The notes under the pieces were generated by a model. The model was not told the DNA's origin and did not search any database. It was given only the letters and a program-made list of their open reading frames with translations. From contig NZ_JAZIFY010000001.1 of assembly GCF_036634195.1 (NCBI RefSeq), positions 62,001 through 126,000 on the forward strand: a stretch of DNA of 64,000 nucleotides. Direction: 5' to 3'. The position numbers and the translations under genes were made by a program. The stretch is from Streptomyces sp. P9-A4 (lineage in GTDB: Bacteria > Actinomycetota > Actinomycetes > Streptomycetales > Streptomycetaceae). This document shows positions 7,825 through 16,775 of the stretch, piece by piece. Within the stretch, counting starts at the first letter, position 1, and every line of letters begins with the position of its first letter.

Positions 7825-8805
7825 TCACCCCCGGACGACGGCGACCGGGCACTCCGCGTGGTGCAGCAGGGCCTGGCTGACCGAGCCGAGCAGCAGCCCG
7901 GCGAATCCGCCGCGCCCCCGGGCGCCCGTCACCACGAGCTGGGCGTCGGCGCTCTCCGCGAGCAGGACCGGGCGGGTCCTGCCCCGTACGAGGCGCCGCT
8001 CGACCGGGAGGCCGGGCCGCCGGGCCACCGCCGCCGCGAGCGCCCCGTCGAGGACGCGCCCCTCCTCGCCCCGGATCTCCTCCGTGCCGTGGAAGAGCGG
8101 GGTGAGGTCGGCGGGGCCGGTCGTCGGGGTCCAGGCGTGCACCGCGAGCAGTTCGGCGCCCCGGGCCGCGGCCTCGGCGAAGGCGAACTCGACGGCCGCG
8201 TCGGAGTCGGCGGAACCGTCGACGGCGAGCAGGACGGGCCCGCTCGGCCGCTCGCGGCCCCGGACCACCAGCACGGGGCAGGCGGCGTGGGCCGCGAGAT
8301 GGACCGCGACCGAGCCGACGAGGAGGCCCGTGAACGCGCCCGCGCCCCGGCTGCCGACCACCGCGAGCGCGGCCGAGCGGGACCGGGTGGCCAGCACGGT
8401 GAGGGGTTCCCCCTCGATGACCTCCCCCGTGACGTCGACCTCCGGTGCGCAGGCCCGGGCGCGGGCGACGGCCGTGTCGACGATGTCCTGGGCCTGCTGC
8501 CGGAGACCGCCGCCGGGCGGACCGTACGCCGAGGGGCCGAGGGGAACGTGGAGCAGGGGCCATACGAAGGCATGGACGACGCTCAGGGCCGCTCCGTGCG
8601 ACCGGGCTTCCTGTGCGGCGGTCTCCACCGCGCGCAGCGCGGACTCGGAGCCGTCGACCCCGACGAGCACATGACCGCGCGCTCCGTCCCGGCCGTCACC
8701 GCCCGGCGCGTCCCCGCCCGGTCCGTGCGCGCCCCGTGTCCGCCCGCCGTGCCCCTGACCGCCCTGCTCCTGCTCGCCGTGCCCGTGACCGGTCCGCTCC
8801 GTCAT
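7825..8805 (-). CDS. Universal stress protein with two UspA domains
   Basis: A 326-residue cytoplasmic protein. After a Gly/His-rich N-terminal tail (to about residue 42), two tandem UspA folds follow: the first starts HVLVGVDGSESALRAV and the second VLLAVDGSADSDAAVEF. Both contain the ATP-binding signature: VVGSRGAGAFTGLLVGS and VTGARGRGGFAGLLLGS, each followed by CPVxVV. They are therefore expected to bind ATP. The start at 8805 has GGGAGA upstream, which is better than the in-frame start 81 bases earlier. It lies about 100 bases upstream of the phosphoribosyltransferase-hydrolase fusion on the same strand, suggesting a stress or dormancy unit. The exact role is inferred. Confidence 0.92.
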   Translation of the reverse strand: MTERTGHGHGEQEQGGQGHGGRTRGAHGPGGDAPGGDGRDGARGHVLVGVDGSESALRAVETAAQEARSHGAALSVVHAFVWPLLHVPLGPSAYGPPGGGLRQQAQDIVDTAVARARACAPEVDVTGEVIEGEPLTVLATRSRSAALAVVGSRGAGAFTGLLVGSVAVHLAAHAACPVLVVRGRERPSGPVLLAVDGSADSDAAVEFAFAEAAARGAELLAVHAWTPTTGPADLTPLFHGTEEIRGEEGRVLDGALAAAVARRPGLPVERRLVRGRTRPVLLAESADAQLVVTGARGRGGFAGLLLGSVSQALLHHAECPVAVVRG

Positions 8806-8935
8806 CGGTCTCCCGCCCTTCCGTCCTTCCGGCCGGTGCGCTCGCGCACCCTTCATCCGTCGGGTGCCCGGCGGCCGGGCCGTCACCCGGGACTTCGGTC
8901 CCTGGTGACGGCGCGAAAGGTCCCTTCTTCGCCGG

Positions 8936-9700
8936 TCAGGCGGCGAGGAAGGCCTCGATGGCTCCGGCCAGGGCCTCGGGGGTCTCCTCGGGGGCGTAGT
9001 GGCCGGCGTCCTTGAGCACTTCGAGGCGCGCGTTGGGGTACCAGCGCAGCCAGGTCGACTCCATCGCCTCGCTGCCGAGGGCGGGGTCGTGGGCCCCGAC
9101 GACGAGCAGCACCGGGGTGGGGTTGTCGCGGACCCGCTCGTGGAAGTCGGTGCGGGACCAGGAGTCGAGGTAGCTGCGGAAGGCCGTGGCGGAGGAGCGG
9201 CCGACGGAGCGCTCCACGAGGGCGTCCAGCCAGACGTCGTCGTAGCGGTTGCCGGTGGTGTTGTCGATGATGGCCCGCCGGTTGGCCGGTTCCGCGGCGG
9301 CGCCCGCGAAGAGTTCCCAGGTCTCCCCGTCCAGCGGGAAGCCCGCGGCGGAGACGGGCGAGACGCCGATGATCGAGCGGACCCGGTCGGGGGCGTCCAG
9401 GAGCATCAGCTGGGCCGCCTTGCCGCCCATCGAGTGCCCGATCACGGAGAAGGTGTCCCAGCCGAGGTCGTCGGCGACCGCGAGGGCGTCGGCCGCGACC
9501 TCCTCCATGGTGAAGGCGCCGCTGCGGTCGAGGGCCTCGCCGTAGCCGCGGCAGTCGACGAAGGCGTACGAGCCGGTGGTCCCGTCCAGATGGTCCCGCA
9601 GCGGGGCGAAGCTGGTCCGGTCGCCGAACCAGTTGTGCAGGAAGAGCGCCCGCGCGGGGCCCCCGCCGTGTACGTCGTACGGAAGAACCCGGTCCGTCAT
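8936..9700 (-). CDS. Alpha/beta hydrolase
   Basis: A 254-residue single-domain alpha/beta hydrolase. Visible parts are the oxyanion HNWFGDRTSF, the nucleophile elbow VIGHSMGGKAAQL (Ser in GHSMG), the acidic residue in LLVVGAHDPALG and the histidine in DAGHYAPEETPE near the C-terminus, so the catalytic triad is complete. No signal peptide. It resembles the lactonase/esterase or haloperoxidase-like branch, which is broad, so the substrate is not assigned. The ATG has AGGGGG upstream. The next gene upstream (SpoIIE phosphatase) is divergent, with a 133-base gap that must contain both promoters. Confidence 0.9.
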   Translation of the reverse strand: MTDRVLPYDVHGGGPARALFLHNWFGDRTSFAPLRDHLDGTTGSYAFVDCRGYGEALDRSGAFTMEEVAADALAVADDLGWDTFSVIGHSMGGKAAQLMLLDAPDRVRSIIGVSPVSAAGFPLDGETWELFAGAAAEPANRRAIIDNTTGNRYDDVWLDALVERSVGRSSATAFRSYLDSWSRTDFHERVRDNPTPVLLVVGAHDPALGSEAMESTWLRWYPNARLEVLKDAGHYAPEETPEALAGAIEAFLAA

Positions 9701-9833
9701 CGTGCCCCCTGGTCGCGAGGTGGTTCCGGCGCCGCGCCTCCGGCGGCGGCCGACCACCGAGTGTGACGGGACGGGCGCGTGCGGTCAACCTCCCCGGGGG
9801 GCGTGCGGGCGGGACCGGGCGCATCCTGGCTGT

Positions 9834-12431
9834 GTGACCTCGCACGGCACGTCCGGCACCGGCCCGGCGGACGGCACCGGGCGTCCGTCCGGGAACGAAG
9901 CCGCTGACGGGCCGGCTTCCGGCGCTCTGACCTGGGCCCTCGCCGAGACGGCGCTGCGGACCGTCGAGGAGGTCGGCGGATACGCGGGCGCGGTGTACCT
10001 GCGCTCGGGAACTCCGGGGCTACTGCGGCTCGCAGTGCTGGTGGGGTTGCCGGGGCCCATGTTCCGGCCGTGGTGGCGGATGCACGAGAACCGGCCGTTG
10101 CCGGTGGCCGAGGTGCATCGCTCGGGCCAGGCCGTCCACCTCCCCGACGTCGAGGAGGCCATGCGCCGGTTCCCCCAGCTGGTGGCGAGTCTGCCGTTCC
10201 CCTTCGCCTCGCTGTACGCGCCGGTCGTCGCGGGCCGTGAACGTTTCGGGGTGCTCGTGGCGCTGCGGGCACCGACCCCGGGGATACCGGTCGACACACG
10301 GGACCGCCGCCGCATGACGCGCGAGGCACTCCGACTCGGTGGCGCCCTGGCCGACCTGACCCGCCGGGGGACGCCGGTCGAATGGCCGGGCGATCCGGTG
10401 TGCGTCCAGCTGTCCACGGCGGGCGCGCCCCCGGTCCGGTTCGGCACCTTCGACTGGGACCTGGACACGGGCACGGTGACCATGGACGCCGGTCTCCTGG
10501 ACATCCTCGGCGCGGAGGTGACCTCGCCCTGTTCGATCGAGGTGCTGACGTCCCTGCTCGAGCCGGAGGACGGATACGCGCTGTGGGCGGCGGCCCGGCA
10601 GGCCACGGATCCGGGCGGGCGGCCGGTGGTGCGCCGGATACGCCTGAAGGGGCCGGACGGGGGGCTGCACCTCCTGGAGGTGTCCACGAGGGCGCGCAGG
10701 AGCCCGGCGGGGGCGGAGGGCGCGGGGCGGCCCGACGCGTTCGGCCGGTACGGCGCGCCGCCGGGGATCGGTACCTCCGACGGGTTCGCCGCGTCCACCG
10801 CCGGCGTGCGCCTCACCTGCACCCTCGTCGACCTCGGCACCGGTCTGGTCGGCTCCGACGCCACCGACCGGCTGCCCCGGGCGATCCTCGCGATCGACCG
10901 CCTGGGCCGCGTCACCTACGTCAACGAGCGCACCGAGCGGCTGCTCGGCCGGCCACGCGGGGCGCTCGCGGGGCGACCGCTGTGGGAGGCGCTGCCCTGG
11001 TTCGGTCTCCCCTTCCACGAGGAGCAGCTGCGCGCCGCGCTCCTCTCCGGCGAGCCGGTGCGGTTCCTGGCCCGCCCCGAGCAGGGCCGGTGGCTTTCGG
11101 TGTCGCTGCATCCGGGGCGGGACGGGGTGACCATGGTGCTGGTCCCCGAGGACGGTCCGACGGCGCGACCGCGGGGCCCCGGGGCACCGGGGCGGCCGGC
11201 GTCGCGTCCGGACGCCTCGGAGGGCCGGATCACCGAGCTGTACCGGCCGGTGGCCCTGGCCATCGCGCTCTCCGAGGCGGTGACGGCGCGCCAGGTGTCC
11301 TCGGTGGTGACGGAGGAGTTGCTGCCGGCGTTCGGCGGGCGGCAGCTGGCCATCTACCTGCTCAGCGACCGGCGACTGTACCTGGCCTGGGAGACGGGCT
11401 TCCCGCCGGGATTCCTCGAACCCTTCGACGGGGTGGCCCTGGACTCCCGGGTGCCGGGGGTGGAGACGCTGACGACGGGCCGGCCGCTGTTCTTCGAGTC
11501 GATGGAGCAGCTGGGCCGGGCGTATCCGGACCTCCCGCTGGACGCGCACTCGGGGGCGCGGGCGTTCCTGCCGCTGATCGCCTCGGGCCGGCCGGTGGGC
11601 TCCTGCATCCTGGGCTTCGACCGTCCGCGCGGGTTCAGCGCGGAGGAGCGGACCGTGCTGACGGCGCTCGCGGGCCTGATCGCGCAGGCCCTGGAGCGCG
11701 CGCAGCGGTACGAGACGGAGTCGGCGGTGGCGCGGGGCCTCCAGGACGCGCTGCTGCCGCATCGGCTGCCGGTGCGCGACGGCGTGGACACGGTGGGCCG
11801 CTATCTGCCGGGGACGGCGGGCATGGACGTCGGCGGGGACTGGTACGACGTGATCGAGACGGGGCCGAAGCGCCTCGCGCTGGTGATCGGCGACGTGCAG
11901 GGGCACGGGGTGGCTGCCGCGGCCACGATGGGTCAGCTGCGGAGCGCCGTACGGGCCTTCGCGCTGGCCGGGCACCGGCCGCAGGACGTGATGCGGGGCA
12001 CCAACCGGCTGCTCATCGACCTGGATCCGGGGCAGTTCGCCAGCTGCTGCTATGTGTTGCTCGACCCGGAGACGGGGGAACTGCGGGCGGTACGGGCCGG
12101 TCATCCGCCGCCGCTGCTGATGCGCCCCGACGGGACGACGGAGCGGGTGGAGCTCGCGGGCGGGATGGTACTCGGGATCGACGGCCGTGCCTCGTATCCG
12201 GTGACGCGGCTGCGGCTGGCTCCGGGCGCGGTGCTCGCGCTGTTCACTGACGGTCTGGTGGAAAAGCCGGGCGAGGACATCGACGACGGGATCGAGGCCC
12301 TGCGGCAGGCCCTCGCCGCGACCGCTTCGCTGCCGCTTGCGGAGGCCGCCGACCGGTTGACCCGGGAGGCCCGGGAGGCCACGGCCCGCCCGGACGACAT
12401 CGCGCTGCTGCTCGCGGCACGCTGGCCGTAG
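9834..12431 (+). CDS. Multi-sensor SpoIIE-type serine phosphatase (GAF-PAS-PAS-GAF-PP2C)
   Basis: An 865-residue cytoplasmic protein. A GAF domain lies at about 30-165. A PAS domain begins near 202 ([18 protein letters not shown]), and a second PAS near 346 ([19 protein letters not shown]). A second GAF runs about 470-615, and the PP2C/SpoIIE domain covers 640-862 with the metal residues in [12 protein letters not shown] and [19 protein letters not shown]. Such proteins dephosphorylate anti-anti-sigma factors, linking input to alternative sigma factors. The start is GTG at 9834, where coding-like sequence begins; no strong RBS is seen. No anti-sigma or STAS gene is adjacent, so its partner is elsewhere. 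Confidence 0.92.
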   Translation: MTSHGTSGTGPADGTGRPSGNEAADGPASGALTWALAETALRTVEEVGGYAGAVYLRSGTPGLLRLAVLVGLPGPMFRPWWRMHENRPLPVAEVHRSGQAVHLPDVEEAMRRFPQLVASLPFPFASLYAPVVAGRERFGVLVALRAPTPGIPVDTRDRRRMTREALRLGGALADLTRRGTPVEWPGDPVCVQLSTAGAPPVRFGTFDWDLDTGTVTMDAGLLDILGAEVTSPCSIEVLTSLLEPEDGYALWAAARQATDPGGRPVVRRIRLKGPDGGLHLLEVSTRARRSPAGAEGAGRPDAFGRYGAPPGIGTSDGFAASTAGVRLTCTLVDLGTGLVGSDATDRLPRAILAIDRLGRVTYVNERTERLLGRPRGALAGRPLWEALPWFGLPFHEEQLRAALLSGEPVRFLARPEQGRWLSVSLHPGRDGVTMVLVPEDGPTARPRGPGAPGRPASRPDASEGRITELYRPVALAIALSEAVTARQVSSVVTEELLPAFGGRQLAIYLLSDRRLYLAWETGFPPGFLEPFDGVALDSRVPGVETLTTGRPLFFESMEQLGRAYPDLPLDAHSGARAFLPLIASGRPVGSCILGFDRPRGFSAEERTVLTALAGLIAQALERAQRYETESAVARGLQDALLPHRLPVRDGVDTVGRYLPGTAGMDVGGDWYDVIETGPKRLALVIGDVQGHGVAAAATMGQLRSAVRAFALAGHRPQDVMRGTNRLLIDLDPGQFASCCYVLLDPETGELRAVRAGHPPPLLMRPDGTTERVELAGGMVLGIDGRASYPVTRLRLAPGAVLALFTDGLVEKPGEDIDDGIEALRQALAATASLPLAEAADRLTREAREATARPDDIALLLAARWP

Positions 12432-12672
12432 TCCGTGCCCGGAGAGTTCCGCCGGGCCCGATCGGCGTGGCACCCCGCCGGGGCCGTACCCGGAAGGCCC
12501 CGCCCGGCCGGATCGGCGGGGCACCCGCCGGGCCGTGTCCGGCGCGGCCCGGTCCGGTCGGGGGTCACCCGGTCGGACCTGTGGCGCTGGTCGGCCGCCG
12601 CGGGCGCGGGGAGGCTGGGGGTGCCGCGCCGATCCGGCCGGTCGAGCCAGGGCGTCAGCCCGAGGAGGACAC

Positions 12673-12939
12673 GTGCAGCAGGACAAGCAGCCCGAGTACG
12701 GCCCGGTGGTCTTCCGTGACCGCACGGCCGGGTACGCCTTTCTGACCCGGTCCACCGCGACCAGCGAGCGGACCATCGACTGGGACGACGGCAGGACGTA
12801 CCCGGTGATCGATGTCGAGATCTCCTCCGAGAGCCACCCGTTCTACACGGGCAAGGCCCGGACGGTGGACTCTGAGGGCCGGATCGCGAAGTTCGAGCGG
12901 CGGTACGGCGAGGGCGAGGGCGCATCCGGGGCGAGCTGA
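12673..12939 (+). CDS. rpmE2: 50S ribosomal protein L31, type B (zinc-independent form)
   Basis: An 88-residue protein (GTG start with GAGGAGGAC upstream). It has the L31 type B signatures [30 protein letters not shown], then [14 protein letters not shown] and the tail [11 protein letters not shown]. There is no cysteine, so it lacks the zinc-binding CxxC of the standard L31. In actinomycetes this paralogue often replaces zinc-L31 under zinc starvation and is repressed by Zur. In the 240 bases upstream I see no AT-rich Zur-like palindrome, only GC-rich hairpins, so this copy may be constitutive or controlled otherwise. It is alone, followed by an inverted repeat and an oxidoreductase gene. 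Confidence 0.92.
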   Translation: MQQDKQPEYGPVVFRDRTAGYAFLTRSTATSERTIDWDDGRTYPVIDVEISSESHPFYTGKARTVDSEGRIAKFERRYGEGEGASGAS

Positions 12940-12951
12940 GGAGCCCGGGGA

Positions 12952-12974
12952 AACTGGCCGGAAGATGGCCAGTT
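12952..12974. terminator. Inverted repeat after rpmE2 (terminator or operator)
   Basis: A perfect eight-base inverted repeat, AACTGGCC then seven bases then GGCCAGTT, starts 13 bases after the rpmE2 stop. No T-run follows. It could end rpmE2 transcription or be an operator for the oxidoreductase gene 74 bases downstream; the sequence does not decide. Confidence 0.45.
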
Positions 12975-13047
12975 CGCCTTCCAGGATGAGGTCACGAAGA
13001 CGGCGGGGCGTTCGCGCTCCGCCGGGGACTCCCTGGAGGGAAGAACT

Positions 13048-13884
13048 GTGATCGTGGTGACCGGAGCGACCGGAAACGTCGGACGACCGCTGGTGGAGCT
13101 GCTGGCCGCGGCCGGCGAGGAGGTCACGGCGGTGAGCCGTCGGCCGGCCGAGGGCCTGCCCGCGGGGGTGGCGCACCGGCGGGGTGATCTGGCCGAGGTG
13201 GACGGTCTCGGCGGCCTCTTCGAGGGGGCGGAGGCGGTGTACCTGCTGGTCGCCGGGCTGGGGGACGAGCTGAGGCCGCGCGAGATCGTGGCCGCGGCGG
13301 TGGCCGCCGGGGTGCGGCGGATCGTGCTCCAGTCCTCGCAGCTGGTGGGCACGCGGACGGACTCCGTATCGCACGCGATTCTCCGTACGTTCGAGGAGGC
13401 GGTACGGGAGTCGGGGCTCGACTGGACGGTGCTGCGTCCCGGGGGTTTCGCGTCCAACGCGTTCTTCTGGGCCCCTCAGGTGCGTGCCGACCGTGCGGTG
13501 GCGGCGCCGTTCGCCGATGTGGCACTGCCGCTGGTGGATCCGGCGGACATCGCGGGGGTCGCGGCGGAGGCGCTGCGCGGTCCGGGGCACGCGGGGCGCA
13601 CCTATGTGCTGACCGGCCCGGTGGCGGTGACGGCGCGCGAGCAGGTGCGGGCGCTCGCGGGGGCGCTCGGCGAAGCGGTGGAGTTCGCGCCGCTGAGCGC
13701 GGCCGAGGCCAGGTCCCGGCTGACGCGGTTCCTGCCGGAGGACGCCGTCGACGGGATGCTGTCGGTGATGGGCGAGCCCCGTCCGGAGGAGCAGCGGGTG
13801 AGCCCGGACGTGGAGCGGGTGCTCGGGCGGGGTCCGAGTCCGTTCTCGGCGTGGGCGGAGCGGAACGCGCCCGCCTTCGCCTGA
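13048..13884 (+). CDS. NmrA-like NAD(P)-binding oxidoreductase
   Basis: A 278-residue protein beginning MIVVTGATGNVGRPLVELL, the GxxGxxG Rossmann motif of NmrA/atypical short-chain dehydrogenases. Other family segments are VSRRPAEG, AVYLLVAG, VLQSSQLV and TVLRPGGFASNAF; the usual catalytic YxxxK is not evident, as in NmrA-like sensors and quinone reductases. The GTG start at 13048 has GGAGGGAAGAA upstream. It may reduce a small quinone or act as a redox sensor; neither is shown. The gene ends before a strong hairpin facing the convergent cyclophilin gene. Confidence 0.87.
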   Translation: MIVVTGATGNVGRPLVELLAAAGEEVTAVSRRPAEGLPAGVAHRRGDLAEVDGLGGLFEGAEAVYLLVAGLGDELRPREIVAAAVAAGVRRIVLQSSQLVGTRTDSVSHAILRTFEEAVRESGLDWTVLRPGGFASNAFFWAPQVRADRAVAAPFADVALPLVDPADIAGVAAEALRGPGHAGRTYVLTGPVAVTAREQVRALAGALGEAVEFAPLSAAEARSRLTRFLPEDAVDGMLSVMGEPRPEEQRVSPDVERVLGRGPSPFSAWAERNAPAFA

Positions 13885-13908
13885 GGAACCTGCCCCGGAG
13901 CCGGCGGA

Positions 13909-13944
13909 GGCGGGGACGCGTGTCGCACGGACGGCGTCCCCGCC
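13909..13944. terminator. Bidirectional terminator between oxidoreductase and cyclophilin
   Basis: A perfect 11-base inverted repeat (GGCGGGGACGC / GCGTCCCCGCC, loop of 14 bases) lies between two convergent genes, 24 bases after one stop. Such GC-rich hairpins without a U-run are common streptomycete terminators. Confidence 0.7.
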
Positions 13945-14002
13945 CCGGCCGGGTGGGTTCGAGGGAGGACGCGCGGCGCCCCCACTCGGCTCCGGAAGGC
14001 GA

Positions 14003-14500
14003 TCAGGCCTTGGCGATGCCGGAGTCGGAGACCTTGATGGTGGCGCTGGTGGCGCCGGAGCGGGAGCCGAGGCCCTCGATCTTCTTGACCAGGTCCTGGC
14101 CCTCGACGACCTCGCCGAAGACGACGTGCTTGCCGTCGAGCCAGTCGGTGACGATCGTGGTGATGAAGAACTGCGAGCCGTTGCTGTTCGGGCCGGCGTT
14201 GGCCATCGAGAGCAGGAACGGGCGGTCGTGCTTCAGCTTGAAGTTCTCGTCCGCGAACTTCTCGCCGTAGATGCTCTTGCCACCGGTGCCGTTGCCCCGG
14301 GTGAAGTCGCCGCCCTGCAGCATGAACTGCGGGATGACGCGGTGGAACGGGGAGCCGGCGTAACCGAAGCCGTGCTCGCCGGTGGCGAGCTCACGGAAGT
14401 TCCGGGCCGTCTCGGGGACGACGTCGTCGAACAGCTTGAAGGTGATGCGGCCCGCGGGCTCGTCGTTGATGGTGATGTCGAAGTAAACGTTCTCGCTCAT
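14003..14500 (-). CDS. ppiA: Peptidyl-prolyl cis-trans isomerase, cyclophilin type
   Basis: A 165-residue cytoplasmic cyclophilin, the usual single-domain size. Active-site segments are intact: [20 protein letters not shown] (catalytic arginine in FHR), [18 protein letters not shown] and the substrate-lining [15 protein letters not shown]. It catalyses proline isomerisation in protein folding and is usually a housekeeping protein. AGGAT precedes the ATG. It is followed by a strong bidirectional hairpin, and its upstream neighbour (small secreted protein) is on the same strand but separated by another hairpin, so it is probably transcribed alone. Confidence 0.96.
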   Translation of the reverse strand: MSENVYFDITINDEPAGRITFKLFDDVVPETARNFRELATGEHGFGYAGSPFHRVIPQFMLQGGDFTRGNGTGGKSIYGEKFADENFKLKHDRPFLLSMANAGPNSNGSQFFITTIVTDWLDGKHVVFGEVVEGQDLVKKIEGLGSRSGATSATIKVSDSGIAKA

Positions 14501-14566
14501 GGGGACATCCTGTCATTACTCGCCCACGGCGCGCGCACGGGCCGCCTCCTCCCGTGTCACGGCGCG

Positions 14567-14604
14567 CCGGTGCCCCGCGGCCCGTCGGGGGCGCGGGGCA
14601 CCGG
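14567..14604 (-). terminator. Hairpin terminator after the small secreted protein gene
   Basis: A perfect 13-base inverted repeat (CCGGTGCCCCGCG / CGCGGGGCACCGG) with a 12-base loop lies just after the stop of the small secreted gene and before the cyclophilin gene on the same strand. It likely ends the upstream transcript. Confidence 0.65.
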
Positions 14605-14624
14605 TGGCGGCACGGTCGCCGACG

Positions 14625-14837
14625 TCAGAGCACTCCGCCGGTCCCCGGGTCCTGGAGGGCGCTCTCGGCGCCCTCGACGGTCTGGTGGAGCACGGGCCCG
14701 ACGCCGTCCTCCTGGAGGAGGCCGGTGGCGCCGCCCAGCGGGCTCTCGACGGCGTTCGCGTGCGGCGGCGGGGTGATGAGGGCGGTGACGACGCCTGCGG
14801 CGAGGGAGGCGATGGCGAGCATGCTGCGCTTCTTCAT
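14625..14837 (-). CDS. Small secreted protein of unknown function
   Basis: A 70-residue protein beginning MKKRSMLAIASLAAGVVTAL, a clear Sec signal peptide with a likely cleavage after HANA. The mature part is only about 42 residues (VESPLGGATGLLQEDGVG, then VEGAESALQDPG), without cysteines. Short secreted proteins of this kind, rich in Gly/Leu and resembling parts of surface-associated peptides, are common in streptomycetes but usually uncharacterised. It lies between a membrane protein gene and cyclophilin on the same strand. I do not recognise a family. Confidence 0.7.
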   Translation of the reverse strand: MKKRSMLAIASLAAGVVTALITPPPHANAVESPLGGATGLLQEDGVGPVLHQTVEGAESALQDPGTGGVL

Positions 14838-14867
14838 GACCGGGTCAACTGCTGAACGGCCGAGGAG

Positions 14868-15476
14868 TTACGGCCGTCTCCGGATCCAGACGAGGATCAG
14901 CAGCGAGGCGACCGCCGCGAGGGCGCACCAGGTGGAGAGGAAGGCCGTGCGCCAGAGGAGGGCGCAGACGGCCGCCCCCACCCCGGTGACCAGCCCGAGG
15001 AGCCTCAGGAGCCGGTCGCGGGCGAGGAGGAGGGCGCCGACGGTGGCGAGGAGGTAGGCGGCGAGGACGAGGGGCGCGTACGGCACGCCCACGGCGTAGC
15101 CGACGGTGCGGCCTCGGATCTCGGCCTCGACGGTGCGGGTGGCGAGGGCGTACGCGAGGAGGCCGGCGGTCGCGGTTCCGGCGGCGAGCGGGACGAGGAG
15201 GCGCGGCCGGTCGGCGGGGCGGGCGGCGGTCAGGACGCCGAGCGGTACCCACAGGGGCAGCAGCGGGAGGGCGATCACGGCCCAGGCGAGGGTGGCGGGT
15301 CCCGGTCCGCCGCCGGCGTGCCGGACGGCGGCCTCGACGACCTGGTGGGCGCCGAGGAGCAGGGGCAGGGCGGCGAGCGGCGCGTCCCCGGGGCGCCGTA
15401 CGGAGGCGAGGGAGGCCACGCCGACGGCGCCGATGCCGAGGCCCGCCCAGAGGTCGACCGTCGCACTCCAGCACAT
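14868..15476 (-). CDS. DUF6629-type integral membrane protein
   Basis: A 202-residue protein beginning MCWSATVDLWAGLGIGAVG. Hydrophobic segments occur throughout (for example LAWAVIALPLLPLWVPLGVL and PLVLAAYLLATVGALLL), giving about six to seven membrane spans. The opening MCWSAT and the GAHQVVEA motif match proteins labelled DUF6629. Function is unknown. It is 30 bases upstream of the small secreted gene on the same strand and could share its transcript. Confidence 0.8.
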   Translation of the reverse strand: MCWSATVDLWAGLGIGAVGVASLASVRRPGDAPLAALPLLLGAHQVVEAAVRHAGGGPGPATLAWAVIALPLLPLWVPLGVLTAARPADRPRLLVPLAAGTATAGLLAYALATRTVEAEIRGRTVGYAVGVPYAPLVLAAYLLATVGALLLARDRLLRLLGLVTGVGAAVCALLWRTAFLSTWCALAAVASLLILVWIRRRP

Positions 15477-15593
15477 AGCGCCCTTCTATCCCATATCGAA
15501 TGGAACCGTATGGTCGTGGCGGATGTCCCGAAGTCTCCGGGCCCGGGGAGCGTCCGTACGGAAGGACGGTCCCCGGGCCCGCGCCTCCGGTGC

Positions 15594-16097
15594 TCAGTCC
15601 CCCTCGGGACCGCTCTCCAGGTACACCGGTGTGCCCGTCCTGCGGGCCCGGTCGATGCCCGCGAGCCGGGCGAACTCCCGCGGCTCCATCTCCCGCTCCC
15701 ACTCGTCGAGGGTGCGCAGGCTGTACTCGCTGTGCTCCTCCGGGTCAAGCACGACGCCGGCGATCTGCTCGTCCGTCAGCTCACCGCCGTCGAAGACGAA
15801 GCCGATGTGGTTGGCCGGCCACTCCTCACCGCGGTCGACGACGAAGTGGGTGCCGAGGAGGCGGGGTTCGCCGGTGAAGGTGATCCCGGTCTCCTCGTGG
15901 CACTCGCGTACGGCCGTCTCCCAGGGAGTCTCCCCCGGGTCCATGTTGCCGCCGGGCCACTGCCACGGCTCGGTGCGGTAGGTGGCGCGCAGCTGGAAGG
16001 GGCGGCCTCCGGTGTCGGTGAAGTAGAGGCAGGCGTAAGCCGTCGCTCTCGGCAGGGTCGCGACGTACTCGACGGGCGGCAGCCAGATGTTCGCCAT
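15594..16097 (-). CDS. NUDIX hydrolase
   Basis: A 167-residue protein with a complete Nudix box: GGNMDPGETPWETAVRECHE followed by ETGI (pattern GX5EX7REUXEEXGU). It is preceded by WQWPGGN, typical of nucleotide-diphosphate hydrolases, and by a beta-rich N-terminus. The acid residues for metal binding (REC-HEE) are present. Members hydrolyse nucleoside diphosphates linked to varied groups; the specific substrate cannot be told. It is transcribed toward the DUF6629 gene with a 120-base gap. Confidence 0.93.
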   Translation of the reverse strand: MANIWLPPVEYVATLPRATAYACLYFTDTGGRPFQLRATYRTEPWQWPGGNMDPGETPWETAVRECHEETGITFTGEPRLLGTHFVVDRGEEWPANHIGFVFDGGELTDEQIAGVVLDPEEHSEYSLRTLDEWEREMEPREFARLAGIDRARRTGTPVYLESGPEGD

Positions 16098-16236
16098 GGG
16101 CGGCTCTCTTTCGACGGGCCGATGGGATCACCACCCATCCAAGCGGTCGCGGGCCCGGCGCCCGGCCGCTCGCGGGTGTATCACCGGATCGTGTGATCAC
16201 CACCGCCCCTGGTGGCAGCCCGCGCCTGCCGGGAGG

Positions 16237-16365
16237 TCAGGCGATGGAGACCGGCCCCGCCTCGTACGCGATGATCACCAGCCGCACCCGGTCGCGAGCC
16301 TCCGGTTCGGCGAGGAGACGGGTCACACAGGTCTTCGCGGTGGCGACGCCGATGTGGTCGCGGCC
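16237..16365 (-). pseudogene. C-terminal fragment of a LuxR-family response regulator
   Basis: On the minus strand, about 40 residues ending at the TGA at 16237 read GVATAKTCVTRLLAEPEARD then RVRLVIIAYEAGPVSIA. This matches the recognition helix and last helix of NarL/LuxR regulators (typically EATVKTHVSRLL then LRDRVQAVIYAYE-G-V). The invariant HV of the recognition helix is CV here. The receiver domain and first helices are missing, so this is a remnant. It abuts the ABC permease remnant on the opposite strand, suggesting one deletion joined two decaying genes. Confidence 0.65.
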
Positions 16366-16769
16366 GCTTCGTTCTGGCTGTCGCAGGCCGTCCTCTCGGT
16401 GCGGGACGCGGGGCTGTCGATCACGCATCCGGGGGCGCTGCGGCTCATGGTGGCGTCCGCGCTGCTCGCGCCGGTGGGCGCGGTGACGGGGATGGCGCTC
16501 GGCGCGCAGCTGCGGCGCAGCGCGGTCTCGGTCGTGGGGTCGGTGCTGCTGCTGTTGTTCGTGCCGATGGTGCTCGGCGAGCGGCGTCACCTGACCGCGG
16601 TGCTCGCGCACACGACACCGCTGAAGGCCTGGCAGCGGCTCGCGGCACCGGGGACGTTCGAGCAGCCGTACCCGTGGACGGTGGGGGGGGCGCGTGGCTG
16701 GTGTACGCGCTGTGGGCGGTCGGCGCGGCGGTGGTGACGGTGCTGGTGGTGCGGCGCCGGGACCAGTGA
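16362..16769 (+). pseudogene. C-terminal fragment of an ABC-2-type transporter permease, frameshifted
   Basis: The reading frame from about 16362 gives FWLSQAVLSVRDAG, HPGALRLMVASALLAPVGAV and VSVVGSVLLLLFVPMVLGER, typical of the last membrane segments of streptomycete ABC-2 permeases. After PYPWTVGGA the frame breaks in the run of eight G at 16683-16690; the expected ending LVYALWAVGAAVVTVLVVRR continues in another frame to the TGA at 16767. No start or N-terminal half exists, so this is a decayed gene. It adjoins the LuxR fragment. Confidence 0.72.
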
Positions 16770-16775
16770 GGTCCG

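Noticed and set aside
12432..12672. A Zur box before rpmE2
   Set aside because: No AT-rich palindrome is visible; only GC-rich stems such as GGCCCCGCCCGGCC-like stretches.
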